Assembly (NCBI GenBank): GCA_902593445.1
Contig: CACJIJ010000010.1
Span: 1 to 44,531 of the forward strand
DNA: 44,531 nt
Source of the DNA: an uncultured Pelagibacteraceae bacterium
GTDB lineage: Bacteria > Pseudomonadota > Alphaproteobacteria > Pelagibacterales > Pelagibacteraceae
Direction of reading: 5' to 3'
The notes under the pieces are model-generated. The model searched no databases and had not been told where the DNA came from. It saw nothing but the letters and a program-made list of their open reading frames with translations. The position numbers and the translations under genes are program-made. How positions within the stretch are numbered: the first letter of the stretch is position 1; every line of letters starts with the position of its first letter. Of the stretch, positions 33,469 through 41,630 are shown in pieces.

Positions 33469-33818
33469 TATTCACCCCACATTCCATGAAATTCATATAC
33501 TACTGCTGGTTTATCTCCAACAACCCATCCATCATGACCTGGTTGTATTGAATATGCATCACCAGCTTTGTAAGTTAGTTCAGTTCCATCATTATGTTTT
33601 GCACAAACAGCACCTGAGATAATTATACCAAGATGTGTAGCTTGACAGCTGTCGCCACCAACTGATGGCTTTATATCTTTTGACCATTGCCAACCAGGTT
33701 GCAGAGTAAGTTTCATCAATCTTTGATTTCCAACTTTGACCGCTTCAATTTTAGCATTATTAAAATTATCATTTACTTCATCTGCTTTATCAAAACTTTT
33801 AACTTCTATTCCAGCCAT
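33468..33818 (-). CDS. Cupin-domain protein
   Basis: The 116-aa single-domain cupin has motif 1 around THLGIIISGAVCAKHNDG and motif 2 around GDAYSIQPGHDGWVVG. Candidate metal ligands are the histidines H83-type (THLG) and H104-type (GHDGW), although the classical three-His-Glu set is incomplete. It lacks a signal peptide and starts behind a good AGGAGG ribosome binding site. It is the first gene after a 76-bp structured spacer and is coupled to the following GYD-like gene (TAATG). Confidence 0.8.
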   Translation of the reverse strand: MAGIEVKSFDKADEVNDNFNNAKIEAVKVGNQRLMKLTLQPGWQWSKDIKPSVGGDSCQATHLGIIISGAVCAKHNDGTELTYKAGDAYSIQPGHDGWVVGDKPAVVYEFHGMWGE

Positions 33819-33894
33819 TTTTCCTCCTTGTTATCAATAATTTAGTTACCAAGACTATCAGAGATTAGTCAGTATGTGTAGCCTCAGTCTTCTA
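33819..33894 (-). promoter_or_regulatory. Structured leader before the cupin gene
   Basis: This is the longest gap inside the small-protein operon. An outer pair AAGACT (33851-33856) / AGTCTT (33886-33891) competes with an inner 5-bp stem GACTA (33853-33857) / TAGTC (33866-33870). They share bases, so they form alternatives. It could be a processing site, an internal promoter or a leader controlling the downstream genes. There is no T-tract for a terminator. Confidence 0.35.
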
Positions 33895-34176
33895 CTATAT
33901 TTTAGCTAACTCGTAAATTTCATAACCAGTCATTACTTCATCAAATACAGGTTTTGAAACTGGATTTGATCCATCCATAAATGAATGAAGTGCTGCCATG
34001 TCATGAACAACTATTTTAAACATTACTGTTGATTTATCAGGTGAAACACTAGCTATTGTTTTTGTAACATCTGCAACTTTTTTTCTTTCAGCCATACCTT
34101 CATCTGATTGCATAAAGCCCATAAACTTTTCAAATGCTCCTTCTTTTAACTTTCCTACTACCAATATATCTTTCAT
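33895..34176 (-). CDS. Small alpha+beta protein, DUF3764-like
   Basis: The 93-aa protein has two beta-alpha-beta units resembling ferredoxin-like dimeric barrels (ILVVGKLKEGAFEKFMGFMQ, then STVMFKIVVHDMAALHSFMD). A DUF3764-like or Dabb-type assignment is tentative. A clear AAAGGAG ribosome binding site precedes the ATG. It lies between the secreted protein and the cupin gene. Function unknown. Confidence 0.6.
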   Translation of the reverse strand: MKDILVVGKLKEGAFEKFMGFMQSDEGMAERKKVADVTKTIASVSPDKSTVMFKIVVHDMAALHSFMDGSNPVSKPVFDEVMTGYEIYELAKI

Positions 34177-34208
34177 TTTTAACTCCTTTTTTTATTTTAT
34201 TATCCTTT

Positions 34209-34685
34209 TTAATAAGTGTACTCCCCACTCATTTGATTCATTGAGTGAGCCATACCAGCCTTACCTCTTATATTTTGTCTACTTGAGAAACCGCTTCCAG
34301 AAATATTTTCATATTTTCCAGTTCCACCAATAATAATAAAAGTACCAGTTCCACCTTGGCCACCAGTTCCTTTGCCTTTGTAATTCATGTAAACTTTTTC
34401 TCCATCCATTAAATAAAATGTACACATACCTGTTTCATCATCAAACTTTCCAGATACCAATGTTAGTCCACCAATACAATGCATAGTAGATTTATCAAAA
34501 ATACTTCCAGGTTCTTTATCCATTAGTCCAGCATTACCATCGTAAGTAATACTCATATTTCCATTTCCAGCATCCATCGCATTTAATGACCATGATCCTG
34601 CTCCAGCAGCATTAAATTTTCCTGATTCTGCTAATGAGTAATTTGAGAATGTTAAAAAAATTATTAAAAATAAAATTTTCTTCAT
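34209..34685 (-). CDS. Secreted glycine-rich beta-barrel-like protein, unknown
   Basis: The 158-aa protein has a signal peptide (MKKILFLIIFLTFSNYSLAE, cleavage at about residue 19). Two cysteines (in MHCIGG and GMCTFY) could form a disulfide. The stretch TGTFIIIGGTGKYENISGSG is like the closing repeat of dirigent/allene-oxide-cyclase-like barrels. A good AAGGGAGG ribosome binding site lies upstream, so this is the first gene of the minus-strand small-protein operon. It may be the periplasmic component of the system. Confidence 0.7.
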   Translation of the reverse strand: MKKILFLIIFLTFSNYSLAESGKFNAAGAGSWSLNAMDAGNGNMSITYDGNAGLMDKEPGSIFDKSTMHCIGGLTLVSGKFDDETGMCTFYLMDGEKVYMNYKGKGTGGQGGTGTFIIIGGTGKYENISGSGFSSRQNIRGKAGMAHSMNQMSGEYTY

Positions 34686-34842
34686 TTTACCTCCCTTAAG
34701 TTGTTTAATTTAACTATACACTGTTACATTATTGTGAAGGAGTCACTCGTGTTTATAGCGCGCGACAGTTATGCAATTTCAGAGCATAAAAAATGTTGAT
34801 TATGCTGTTTTATTTAATTTAAATATTTGATAGTAATTATCT
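34686..34842. promoter_or_regulatory. Divergent intergenic region with hairpins and a G/C island
   Basis: This 157-bp region lies between divergent genes. A minus-strand -10-like TATAGT occurs at 34718-34713 (complement), about 30 bp before the secreted-protein ATG. Also present are a GCGCGCG island at 34758-34764, rare in such A/T-rich DNA, and a TTATGC/GCATAA hairpin (34769-34774 with 34784-34789) with a second TTATGC at 34800-34805. It likely holds both promoters. Confidence 0.4.
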
Positions 34843-35259
34843 ATGATCGAAAAATTTAATGGAATTGTTTATCTAATAATTTTTATTGTTCATTTCCTTG
34901 TTTACGCTGTTTATGCTTTTAGAGCTATAGTTGGAACAAAGAGTTTCATGGATCAATATAACATCGATCATTCGGCAGCTGTAATTACAAGATTTTTTGG
35001 GGCTCCTTTTGTTGGGTCTTTCTTAATGGCTCTTTATATTATGTTTGTTAGAGATGGTGGAGTAAATGGAACTTGGGCGTTCTTTAATTTAGTATTTGTT
35101 CAAAATTTAATGTACTTAATATTTGGTATTTATACCATTTACATAAATAAACTTGGACACACTGAAAAGACTAACAGTGAAGGTGTAATAGCTGCTGGAG
35201 TACTTACGATTTTAAGTGCTATTCTTACTTACGGATTAGCTGATAAAATTTATATTTAA
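34843..35259 (+). CDS. Four-TM hypothetical membrane protein
   Basis: The 138-aa protein has four hydrophobic helices (around residues 8-30, 50-66, 78-98 and 114-134), separated by short loops. I recognise no family. It is divergent from the small-protein operon and convergent with cysK (4-bp overlap at the 3' end). The shared promoter region with that operon raises the possibility of a linked function, but nothing in the sequence proves it. Confidence 0.7.
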   Translation: MIEKFNGIVYLIIFIVHFLVYAVYAFRAIVGTKSFMDQYNIDHSAAVITRFFGAPFVGSFLMALYIMFVRDGGVNGTWAFFNLVFVQNLMYLIFGIYTIYINKLGHTEKTNSEGVIAAGVLTILSAILTYGLADKIYI

Positions 35260-36257
35260 AACCAATTAGGTATCGGCAAACCTTTTTCTTCTAAAAATTT
35301 TTTATTAAACATTTTAGTTGCGTATTTGTCACTTCTATCACAAAGAATTGTTACAATAGTTTTTCCTGGCCCTAACTCTTTTCCCATTCTAATTGCTCCT
35401 GCAATATTTATTCCACAACTAGTACCCAAGCTTAGACCTTCATTTTGAATTAAATCATAAAGTATAGGTAAAGCTTCGTGATCATCAATTGAATAAGCAT
35501 CGTCAATCTTAGCCTCACCAAAGTTAGCTGTTACTCTGCTTGACCCAATTCCCTCAGTAATTGACCCACCTTCTGACTTGAGTTCACCATTTTTAATATA
35601 ATTATATAGAGCCGAGCCTTTTGGATCTGATAAATAAATTTTTATATTTTTGTTTTTTTCTTTTAGAGCATTACTTACACCAGAAATAGTTCCTCCAGTT
35701 CCCGATGAACAAACAAAACCATCAACTTTACCTTCAGTTTGTTCCCAGATTTCTTGACCTGTGCCTTCATAATGACCTTTGGCATTTGCGGTATTGTCAA
35801 ACTGGTTAGCCCAAATCACACCGTTATTGTTTGTTGGTCTTAATTCATCTGCAAGTCTTGCTGCTACTTTAACAAAATTGTTATCATCTTTGTAAGGTTT
35901 AGGTGGCACTAATCTTAATTCTGCTCCAAGATTTCTAAGTAGATCTTTTTTCTCTTGGGTTTGATTATCATTCATTACAATGATTGTTTTATAACCTAAA
36001 GAATTTCCCAAAAGACCTAAACCAATTCCAGTGTTACCTGCTGTTCCTTCAACAACCGTTCCACCTTTAGCAATTAATTTTTTTTCTTGAGCGTCTTTAA
36101 TTAAAGCAAGTGCAGCTCTATCTTTCACAGATCCTCCTGGGTTTAAAAATTCTGCTTTTCCATAAATATTGCATCCAGTAATTTCTGATGCTGCTCTTAA
36201 TTTAATTAATGGGGTGTTTCCTATTCCTGAAATAAAATCGTTTTGTGTGTTATTCAT
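35256..36257 (-). CDS. cysK: Cysteine synthase A (O-acetylserine sulfhydrylase)
   Basis: The gene encodes 333 aa from the ATG at 36257. The frame is open 29 codons upstream, but that part lies in cysE and is not family-like. This PLP enzyme combines O-acetylserine and sulfide to cysteine. PLP-lysine K45 sits in PGGSVKDRA, the substrate loop is [12 protein letters not shown] and the phosphate-binding loop is [11 protein letters not shown]. It overlaps cysE by 8 bp, so both enzymes of cysteine synthesis are translated together. Confidence 0.95.
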   Translation of the reverse strand: MNNTQNDFISGIGNTPLIKLRAASEITGCNIYGKAEFLNPGGSVKDRAALALIKDAQEKKLIAKGGTVVEGTAGNTGIGLGLLGNSLGYKTIIVMNDNQTQEKKDLLRNLGAELRLVPPKPYKDDNNFVKVAARLADELRPTNNNGVIWANQFDNTANAKGHYEGTGQEIWEQTEGKVDGFVCSSGTGGTISGVSNALKEKNKNIKIYLSDPKGSALYNYIKNGELKSEGGSITEGIGSSRVTANFGEAKIDDAYSIDDHEALPILYDLIQNEGLSLGTSCGINIAGAIRMGKELGPGKTIVTILCDRSDKYATKMFNKKFLEEKGLPIPNWF

Positions 36258-36834
36258 TATCTGATTTTTTATCACTGTCAGGTGTAATTCCATAAGGTTT
36301 AAATTCACTATCAGCAATACCAACACTTCTTGCTGGAATTCCAACCATCACAGCATTTTCTGAAACGTCTTTAGTTATAACTGCATTAGCTCCAATTCTA
36401 GCACCTCTACCAACTACTACAGGTCCTAACACTTGTGCACCCGAACCAATAACTACATTCTCTTTAATAGTCGGATGTCTTTTCATATTTCGTTGGTCAT
36501 TTGAATTTATACTTGGAGAAATTCCACCCAATGTAACCATATGATAGATTGTAACATTGTCCCCAATGTCCGAAGTTTCACCAATCACAACACCCATTCC
36601 ATGATCTATAAATAAATTTTTCCCAATTTTTGCGTTAGGATGAATTTCTATTCCAGTTAAAAATCTTGAAAATTGAGAAATGATTCTTGCAATCAAATGG
36701 AATTTTGCAGTACTAAAAAAATTTGCTATTCGATGAAAAAAAACAGCTTTGACACCAGGATAAGTTAATATTAAACTTAACTTAGACCTTGCAGCAGGAT
36801 CTCTATCAATTATTGATTGTAAAAAATTGCTCAT
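36250..36834 (-). CDS. cysE: Serine O-acetyltransferase
   Basis: The 194-aa protein is a short (EpsC-type) serine acetyltransferase that makes O-acetylserine from serine and acetyl-CoA. The left-handed beta-helix hexapeptide repeats appear from [21 protein letters not shown] onwards, including the catalytic [10 protein letters not shown] and YHMVTLGG. It is the first gene of the cysEK pair and is divergent from the VOC gene. Confidence 0.95.
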   Translation of the reverse strand: MSNFLQSIIDRDPAARSKLSLILTYPGVKAVFFHRIANFFSTAKFHLIARIISQFSRFLTGIEIHPNAKIGKNLFIDHGMGVVIGETSDIGDNVTIYHMVTLGGISPSINSNDQRNMKRHPTIKENVVIGSGAQVLGPVVVGRGARIGANAVITKDVSENAVMVGIPARSVGIADSEFKPYGITPDSDKKSDNE

Positions 36835-36908
36835 TATTATTTTTTTTTGATTTTGTGTTAAAAACAGGCTTTATATAGTGATTAATTTATTATATTAAAG
36901 GTCTTATT

Positions 36909-37319
36909 ATGTACAAAAATACTAATTGTTTTCATTTAGCAATACCTTGTGGAGATTTAGAAGTAGCAAAGAAATTTTATAGCGAAACTTTAGGATGTAG
37001 ATTAGATAATTCTGCGCAAGAATGGGCTGACGTTGATTTTTGGGGCAATGAACTTACTCTTCATAAAAGCGAACACAAGCTAGACAATGAAAGACATGAT
37101 GTGGATATGGGTAATGTATCAGTTCCACATTTTGGAGTTCATTTATCTAGAAAAGATTTTGATGCTCTTAAGCAAAGATTAAAAGATAGTGGTACTAAAT
37201 ATTATGATGAGCCTTATCTAAGATTTAAAGGAACTAAGTATGAGCAGGAGACTTTTTTTGTAAAAGACCCTAATGAAAATATTTTAGAAATAAAAACTCT
37301 TACTTCAAATCCAGATTAG
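36909..37319 (+). CDS. VOC-superfamily (glyoxalase/dioxygenase fold) protein
   Basis: The 136-aa protein has two beta-alpha-beta-beta-beta units. FHLAIPCGDLEVAKKFYSET is the classical VOC opening; the second half includes HFGVHLSRKDFDAL and ends FFVKDPNENILEIKT. Likely metal ligands are H9, a His of the second half and the Glu of ILEIKT. The family includes glyoxalase I, extradiol dioxygenases and resistance proteins; substrate unknown. Confidence 0.82.
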   Translation: MYKNTNCFHLAIPCGDLEVAKKFYSETLGCRLDNSAQEWADVDFWGNELTLHKSEHKLDNERHDVDMGNVSVPHFGVHLSRKDFDALKQRLKDSGTKYYDEPYLRFKGTKYEQETFFVKDPNENILEIKTLTSNPD

Positions 37320-37427
37320 TTCTTTATAATAATTCTAATATACACCACAATATATAGACCTCAATTTTCTTTGACTCATTATCTCAATTCGCGTTAAGCT
37401 TAATTTTTAAATTTAAAAGGAGATAAT

Positions 37428-38390
37428 ATGCGAATAATTAAAACTACACTAGTAGCTGGATTAATCTCGGTTTTATCAATCTTTTCTGCACAAGCAGAAA
37501 AAGTTAAAATTGGAGATCCAGGATGGACAGGTGCCACAGCTATTGCAAACTTATTAGCTGCAGTTGTTACAGACAAAATGGGTGGAGAAGCTGAGCTTGT
37601 TCCAGGAAACAATACTGCAATTTATGCAGCGATTGATAGAGGAAAAGGTGAAATTGATGTACATCCTGACATTTGGTTACCAAACCAAGAAGCTTACACA
37701 AATGATTTAGTTCCAAAAGGAACTTTGAAATTAAGTAGCAAACCTTATGAAGGAAACCAAGGTTATTGTGTTTCACAACAGTTTGCTAAAAAAATGAACA
37801 TTACAGCAATTGAAGACTTAGCAAGACCTGAAGTTGTTAAAGCTATGGATAGCGACGGCAATGGAAAAGGTGAGTTTTGGATTGGTGCTGATGGTTGGGC
37901 TTCTGCAAATGTAAACCAAGTTAAATTAAGAGACTATGGTTTATATGATGCTGGTATCGAAGCAGTTAGAGCTGCTGAAGCAGTTAAAAATGCAAGAGTA
38001 CTAGACTCAATCAAAAAAGGTGAAGGTTATGCATTCTATTGTTACAAACCTCATGCAATTTGGGGAATGGCTGACGTAGTGATGTTAACAGAACCAAAAT
38101 ATGATCCTGCAAAATATAAAATGATTCAACCTAAAGCAGATGCTGACTGGTATAAGAAATCTTATGTTGCATCTAAAGATGCGCTTAAGCAAATCCAAAT
38201 CGGTTGGGCTACTTCTTTAGAGAGTCAATCACCAGCGATTGTAGAATTCTTCAAGAATTTTCAATTAACAGCTGATGATGTTTCTGCAATGGCTTATGCA
38301 GTTTCAGTTGAGAAGAAAGATCCAGCTGCTGTTGCTAGAGCTTGGATGGAAGCTAATAAATCAACTGTAGACGGTTGGTTAGGATTATAA
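37428..38390 (+). CDS. opuAC: Glycine-betaine/osmolyte ABC transporter substrate-binding protein
   Basis: The 320-aa periplasmic protein has a signal peptide (residues 1-23, AQA cleavage) and the OpuAC/ProX opening KVKIGDPGWTGATAIANLLA, whose aromatic Trp33 is of the type that cages quaternary ammonium groups. Others occur in the HPDIWLPNQEAY and YKPHAIWGM segments. The ATG follows a good AAGGAG (37417-37422). It feeds betaine-type compounds to the downstream ATPase and permease. In SAR11, betaine transporters are known to be high-affinity and broad in substrate, which fits but is not shown here. Confidence 0.92.
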   Translation: MRIIKTTLVAGLISVLSIFSAQAEKVKIGDPGWTGATAIANLLAAVVTDKMGGEAELVPGNNTAIYAAIDRGKGEIDVHPDIWLPNQEAYTNDLVPKGTLKLSSKPYEGNQGYCVSQQFAKKMNITAIEDLARPEVVKAMDSDGNGKGEFWIGADGWASANVNQVKLRDYGLYDAGIEAVRAAEAVKNARVLDSIKKGEGYAFYCYKPHAIWGMADVVMLTEPKYDPAKYKMIQPKADADWYKKSYVASKDALKQIQIGWATSLESQSPAIVEFFKNFQLTADDVSAMAYAVSVEKKDPAAVARAWMEANKSTVDGWLGL

Positions 38391-38405
38391 TCTAAATTAA
38401 ATTTT

Positions 38406-38434
38406 ATACTCGGTAATTTAAGATTGCCGAGTAT
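38406..38434 (+). terminator. Long hairpin between opuAC and the ATPase gene
   Basis: ATACTCGGTAAT (38406-38417) pairs with ATTGCCGAGTAT (38423-38434) in a 12-bp stem with one T-G pair and a 5-nt loop. A short TTTT follows at 38436-38439. It probably stabilises the binding-protein mRNA and attenuates transcription into the ATPase and permease genes, giving a binding-protein excess. Confidence 0.65.
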
Positions 38435-38458
38435 ATTTTCCTATAATAAAAAACGAAT

Positions 38459-39520
38459 ATGGATTCATCGAGTTCAGCTATAAAAATTGAAAATGTTTGG
38501 AAAGTATTTGGCAATACTTCACCCGAAGCATTGGATGCAATCCAAAATAAAGGAATTTCAAAAACAGAAGCTTTAGAAGAATATAACTCAGTGATTGGTG
38601 TTTCTGATGTTTCATTTGATGTTAATCAAGGTGAAATATTTTGTGTGATGGGTTTATCTGGTAGTGGAAAATCTACACTAGTTAGACACATAAACAGACT
38701 TTTAGAACCAACTTCAGGAAAGATTTTAATCAACGGGCAAGATGTAATGCAGCTTGATCGTGATCATTTACAGGAACTAAGAAATAAAAAAATAGGTATG
38801 GTTTTTCAAAACTTTGCTCTAATGCCTCATAGATCGGTTGTAGATAATATTGCAATGCCCCTTGAAATTAGAGGTGTAAGTAAGAATGATCGTTTAGATG
38901 CAGCAAATAAAATTTTAGAAATAGTTGAATTACAAGGTTGGGGTAACAAATTTGCTCATGAATTGTCTGGAGGTATGCAGCAAAGAGTAGGACTTGCAAG
39001 AGCATTAGCTGCAGACCCAGAATTCCTTTTAATGGACGAACCCTTTAGTGCATTAGACCCACTAATTAGAAGACAGCTTCAATCAGAATTTATCAAACTT
39101 TCAAAACAGATGAAAAAGACAACAGTTTTTATAACTCACGATTTAGATGAGGCAGTAAGAGTAGGGCATAGAATTGCTATTATGAGAGACGGAAAGGTAA
39201 TTCAAATTGGTACCCCTGAAGAAATCGTAGTTAATCCAGCTGACGAATATGTTGCAGACTTTGTTAAAGGAATTTCTAGACTTAAAGTTGTTCAGGCAAA
39301 AACAATTATGCAAACAGTTGAAAGTTATCAAAATTTAAATGGAAAATTAGAAGAAAATTTACAAAGTGTAGATGAGCATGAATTGTTAAGTAAATTAATT
39401 GAAGTTTCAAAATCGAAAGATAGGCCATTAGTTGTTAAAAATAATGAGCAAAAAAATATTGGAGTTATTACACAATCAGACCTTTTAAAAGCTGTAATAG
39501 AGGGTGGTGATGGAGAATAA
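38459..39520 (+). CDS. opuAA: Glycine-betaine/osmolyte ABC transporter ATP-binding protein
   Basis: The 353-aa ATPase (ProV type) has Walker A GLSGSGKST, signature LSGGMQQRVG, Walker B LLMDEPFSALDP and switch THDLDEA. The long insert before Walker A and the C-terminal region from about residue 280, which resembles a CBS domain (VITQSDLLKAVIE), are typical of osmolyte importers, where it senses ionic conditions. The 11-bp overlap with the permease gene couples their translation. Confidence 0.94.
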   Translation: MDSSSSAIKIENVWKVFGNTSPEALDAIQNKGISKTEALEEYNSVIGVSDVSFDVNQGEIFCVMGLSGSGKSTLVRHINRLLEPTSGKILINGQDVMQLDRDHLQELRNKKIGMVFQNFALMPHRSVVDNIAMPLEIRGVSKNDRLDAANKILEIVELQGWGNKFAHELSGGMQQRVGLARALAADPEFLLMDEPFSALDPLIRRQLQSEFIKLSKQMKKTTVFITHDLDEAVRVGHRIAIMRDGKVIQIGTPEEIVVNPADEYVADFVKGISRLKVVQAKTIMQTVESYQNLNGKLEENLQSVDEHELLSKLIEVSKSKDRPLVVKNNEQKNIGVITQSDLLKAVIEGGDGE

Positions 39521-41015
39521 ACAAATTAATAACCCTACTAGATCTGAGTTAATAACTGACTTTGTTAAATCAAATCCAGCATATTACATCAAAGAGTTTC
39601 AAAAAATTGGAAGTAAACCTTCATTCTCTTTTTCATTTAACTTATATGCAGGAATTCTAGGTCCAATTTGGTTTGGAATGAGAAATATATGGAACTGGGC
39701 ATTAGCTTTTTTGATAATTGAAACATTTTCAGTTGTACAAATTATAAGAGGTTTATTTGGAAATATTACTAAAGATGCTGTTGAGAAAATAAAACAGGTT
39801 GAATCTACAATTGCATTTAGAAACAAACAGTTAGAAGCAGCAATTACAAATAACCCAGATAAAGTTGATGTTTATAAGCGCAACATTAAATCCTTAGAAG
39901 ATGCAATGCAGGGATATATTGATGAAGTTGCAAGAATTGAAGCATCTGCAATTTGGATTACAATTTTTGGTATTGCTTTATTAATTTCAATTAAAATAAT
40001 TCAAGGGATTTTAGCTAATTCTATTTTAGAAAAAAGATATTCAGAATGGTTATCAGACAGAACAATAAGACCAGGAATGCAAACCATGAACTTTATCTCA
40101 AGTACAATTTTTGCAGCAGTGATTATGTTTTTCTCTGTAGTGCATTATAGTTTTCCTGGCGTTATTACTATAATGGATGATTTTCCAACTCATCCAGACA
40201 TAAGATTAACCTCAATTAAATGGGTGGAAACTATCTTTGATTACGCAGTTTTAAAAGGAGATGCATTATTTACAGCAATCACAATTGGTATTAGATCAGT
40301 GCTAGATTTCTTAGAATTACTATTTGTAAAAACTCCATGGATAGTGATCATTACAACTATAGTAACTTTAACAGGTTTAGCTGCAGGCCCAAGAGCTGCA
40401 ATTTATTCAGCAGGATTTTTATGTTACATGGGATTTTTAGGCTTTTGGGTAAAAGCAATGACTACTTTAGCTCTTCTAGGAACAGCTGCTGTACTAAGTA
40501 TTGTAATTGGAATTCCACTTGGAATTTTCTGTGCAAGACGTCAAAGGTTTTATTCAATGATAAGACCAATAATGGATTTCATGCAAACTATGCCAGCTTT
40601 TGTATTTATGATTCCAGTTATTGCATTCTTTGGAACAGGAAAAGTTGCTGCAGTAATTATTACAATGATTTTTGGAGGAACTCCTGTTGTTAGATTAACA
40701 GTTCTTGGATTAAGAGGTGTGCCAGAAACAATTAGAGAAGCTGCGATAGCTTATGGTGCATCTAAATGGTATCTATTAAGAAAAGTAGATTTACCATTAG
40801 CAACACCGTCTATATTGGCAGGTGTAAACCAAACAGTAATGTTAAGTTTAGCAATGGTAGTAGTTGCATCTCTAATCGGTGCAAAAGGATTAGGACAAGA
40901 TGTTTTAGAAGCGCTTCAATATGCTAATGTTGGACAAGGAATTTTAGCAGGTGTTGCAATTTTATTTGTTGCGTTAATTCTTGATAGAGTTGTTCAGGGT
41001 AAGAAAAGAGTTTAA
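39510..41015 (+). CDS. opuAB: Glycine-betaine/osmolyte ABC transporter permease with N-terminal DUF2628-like extension
   Basis: The gene encodes 501 aa from the ATG at 39510; two GTG codons (39504 and 39507) lie immediately upstream in frame. The C-terminal half is a ProW-type permease with EAA loop VPETIREAAIAYGASKWYLL. The N-terminal ~200 residues are extra: SFSFNLYAGILGPIWFG and NIWNWALAFLIIE resemble DUF2628 membrane domains. A charged, coiled-coil-like stretch follows (VEKIKQVESTIAFRNKQLEA) before the next helix. Standard ProW proteins are about 300-350 aa, so the extension is notable. Confidence 0.9.
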   Translation: MENKQINNPTRSELITDFVKSNPAYYIKEFQKIGSKPSFSFSFNLYAGILGPIWFGMRNIWNWALAFLIIETFSVVQIIRGLFGNITKDAVEKIKQVESTIAFRNKQLEAAITNNPDKVDVYKRNIKSLEDAMQGYIDEVARIEASAIWITIFGIALLISIKIIQGILANSILEKRYSEWLSDRTIRPGMQTMNFISSTIFAAVIMFFSVVHYSFPGVITIMDDFPTHPDIRLTSIKWVETIFDYAVLKGDALFTAITIGIRSVLDFLELLFVKTPWIVIITTIVTLTGLAAGPRAAIYSAGFLCYMGFLGFWVKAMTTLALLGTAAVLSIVIGIPLGIFCARRQRFYSMIRPIMDFMQTMPAFVFMIPVIAFFGTGKVAAVIITMIFGGTPVVRLTVLGLRGVPETIREAAIAYGASKWYLLRKVDLPLATPSILAGVNQTVMLSLAMVVVASLIGAKGLGQDVLEALQYANVGQGILAGVAILFVALILDRVVQGKKRV

Positions 41016-41024
41016 TTTGTCTTA

Positions 41025-41630
41025 ATGGAATATGCTTTATTAGGATTTTTTACAGGGTTAAGTTTAATTTTAGCTATTGGTGCTCAAAATATTTTTGTAA
41101 TTGAACAAGGTTTAAAAAAACAACATGTATTTCTTGTTTGTTTAATATGTTCAATATCTGACTTAATTTTAATATTTTTAGGTATCTTTCTTTTTCATTA
41201 TTTTAATCAACTTTTTAATCAAACAGTTGAATTAATATTAAACATACTTCTTATATTATTTTTATTGCACTTCATTTACTCAAAAATAAAAACTCATTAT
41301 TCAGATATAAATTTTAGTAATGATCTAACAAATATTTCAAAAATAAATATATTTATAAAAACTCTTGGATTTACTTACCTAAATCCGCATGTCTATTCAG
41401 ATACTGTTTTTTTTCTAGGAAATTTTTCTAAAAATTATCTGTTAAATCAGAAAATATTTTTTGGTATCGGTGCGGCTATTGCTTCATTTTTGTTTTTTTT
41501 TACTTTGGGGTATTTATCTAATTATTTATCAAAGTATGCTAATAATAAAAAAATTTGGAAAGTAATTAATATTTTTATTATATGTTTTATGTCTATTTTA
41601 ATTTTATTCATTATTAAGGAAATATTATGA
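41025..41630 (+). CDS. LysE/ArgO-family amino-acid exporter
   Basis: The 201-aa membrane protein has about six helices. The LysE/ArgO motif LAIGAQNIFVIEQGLKKQHV near the N-terminus and FTYLNPHVYSDTVFFLG in the middle are close to ArgO-type arginine/lysine exporters. It probably exports basic amino acids. It begins nine bases after the permease gene and its stop overlaps the alpha/beta hydrolase start (ATGA). Confidence 0.87.
   Translation: MEYALLGFFTGLSLILAIGAQNIFVIEQGLKKQHVFLVCLICSISDLILIFLGIFLFHYFNQLFNQTVELILNILLILFLLHFIYSKIKTHYSDINFSNDLTNISKINIFIKTLGFTYLNPHVYSDTVFFLGNFSKNYLLNQKIFFGIGAAIASFLFFFTLGYLSNYLSKYANNKKIWKVINIFIICFMSILILFIIKEIL

Noticed and set aside
36258..36344. N-terminal extension of cysK to 36344
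   Set aside because: These 29 codons overlap cysE and are not family-like; the ATG at 36257 starts the typical CysK sequence.
37371..37400. TTGACT -35 box for the opuAC promoter
   Set aside because: The -35 match is good but at 16-18 bp spacing no convincing -10 box is present, so it is not listed as a feature.
38406..38439. Full Rho-independent terminator after opuAC
   Set aside because: The stem is strong but the T-run is only four bases and the next genes are clearly part of the same transporter, so partial attenuation or RNA stabilisation is more likely.
40337..40693. 118-aa plus-strand ORF inside opuAB
   Set aside because: Alternate-frame shadow of the permease, rich in Cys/Asn/Ser as expected from reading Ile/Val/Ala codons out of frame.
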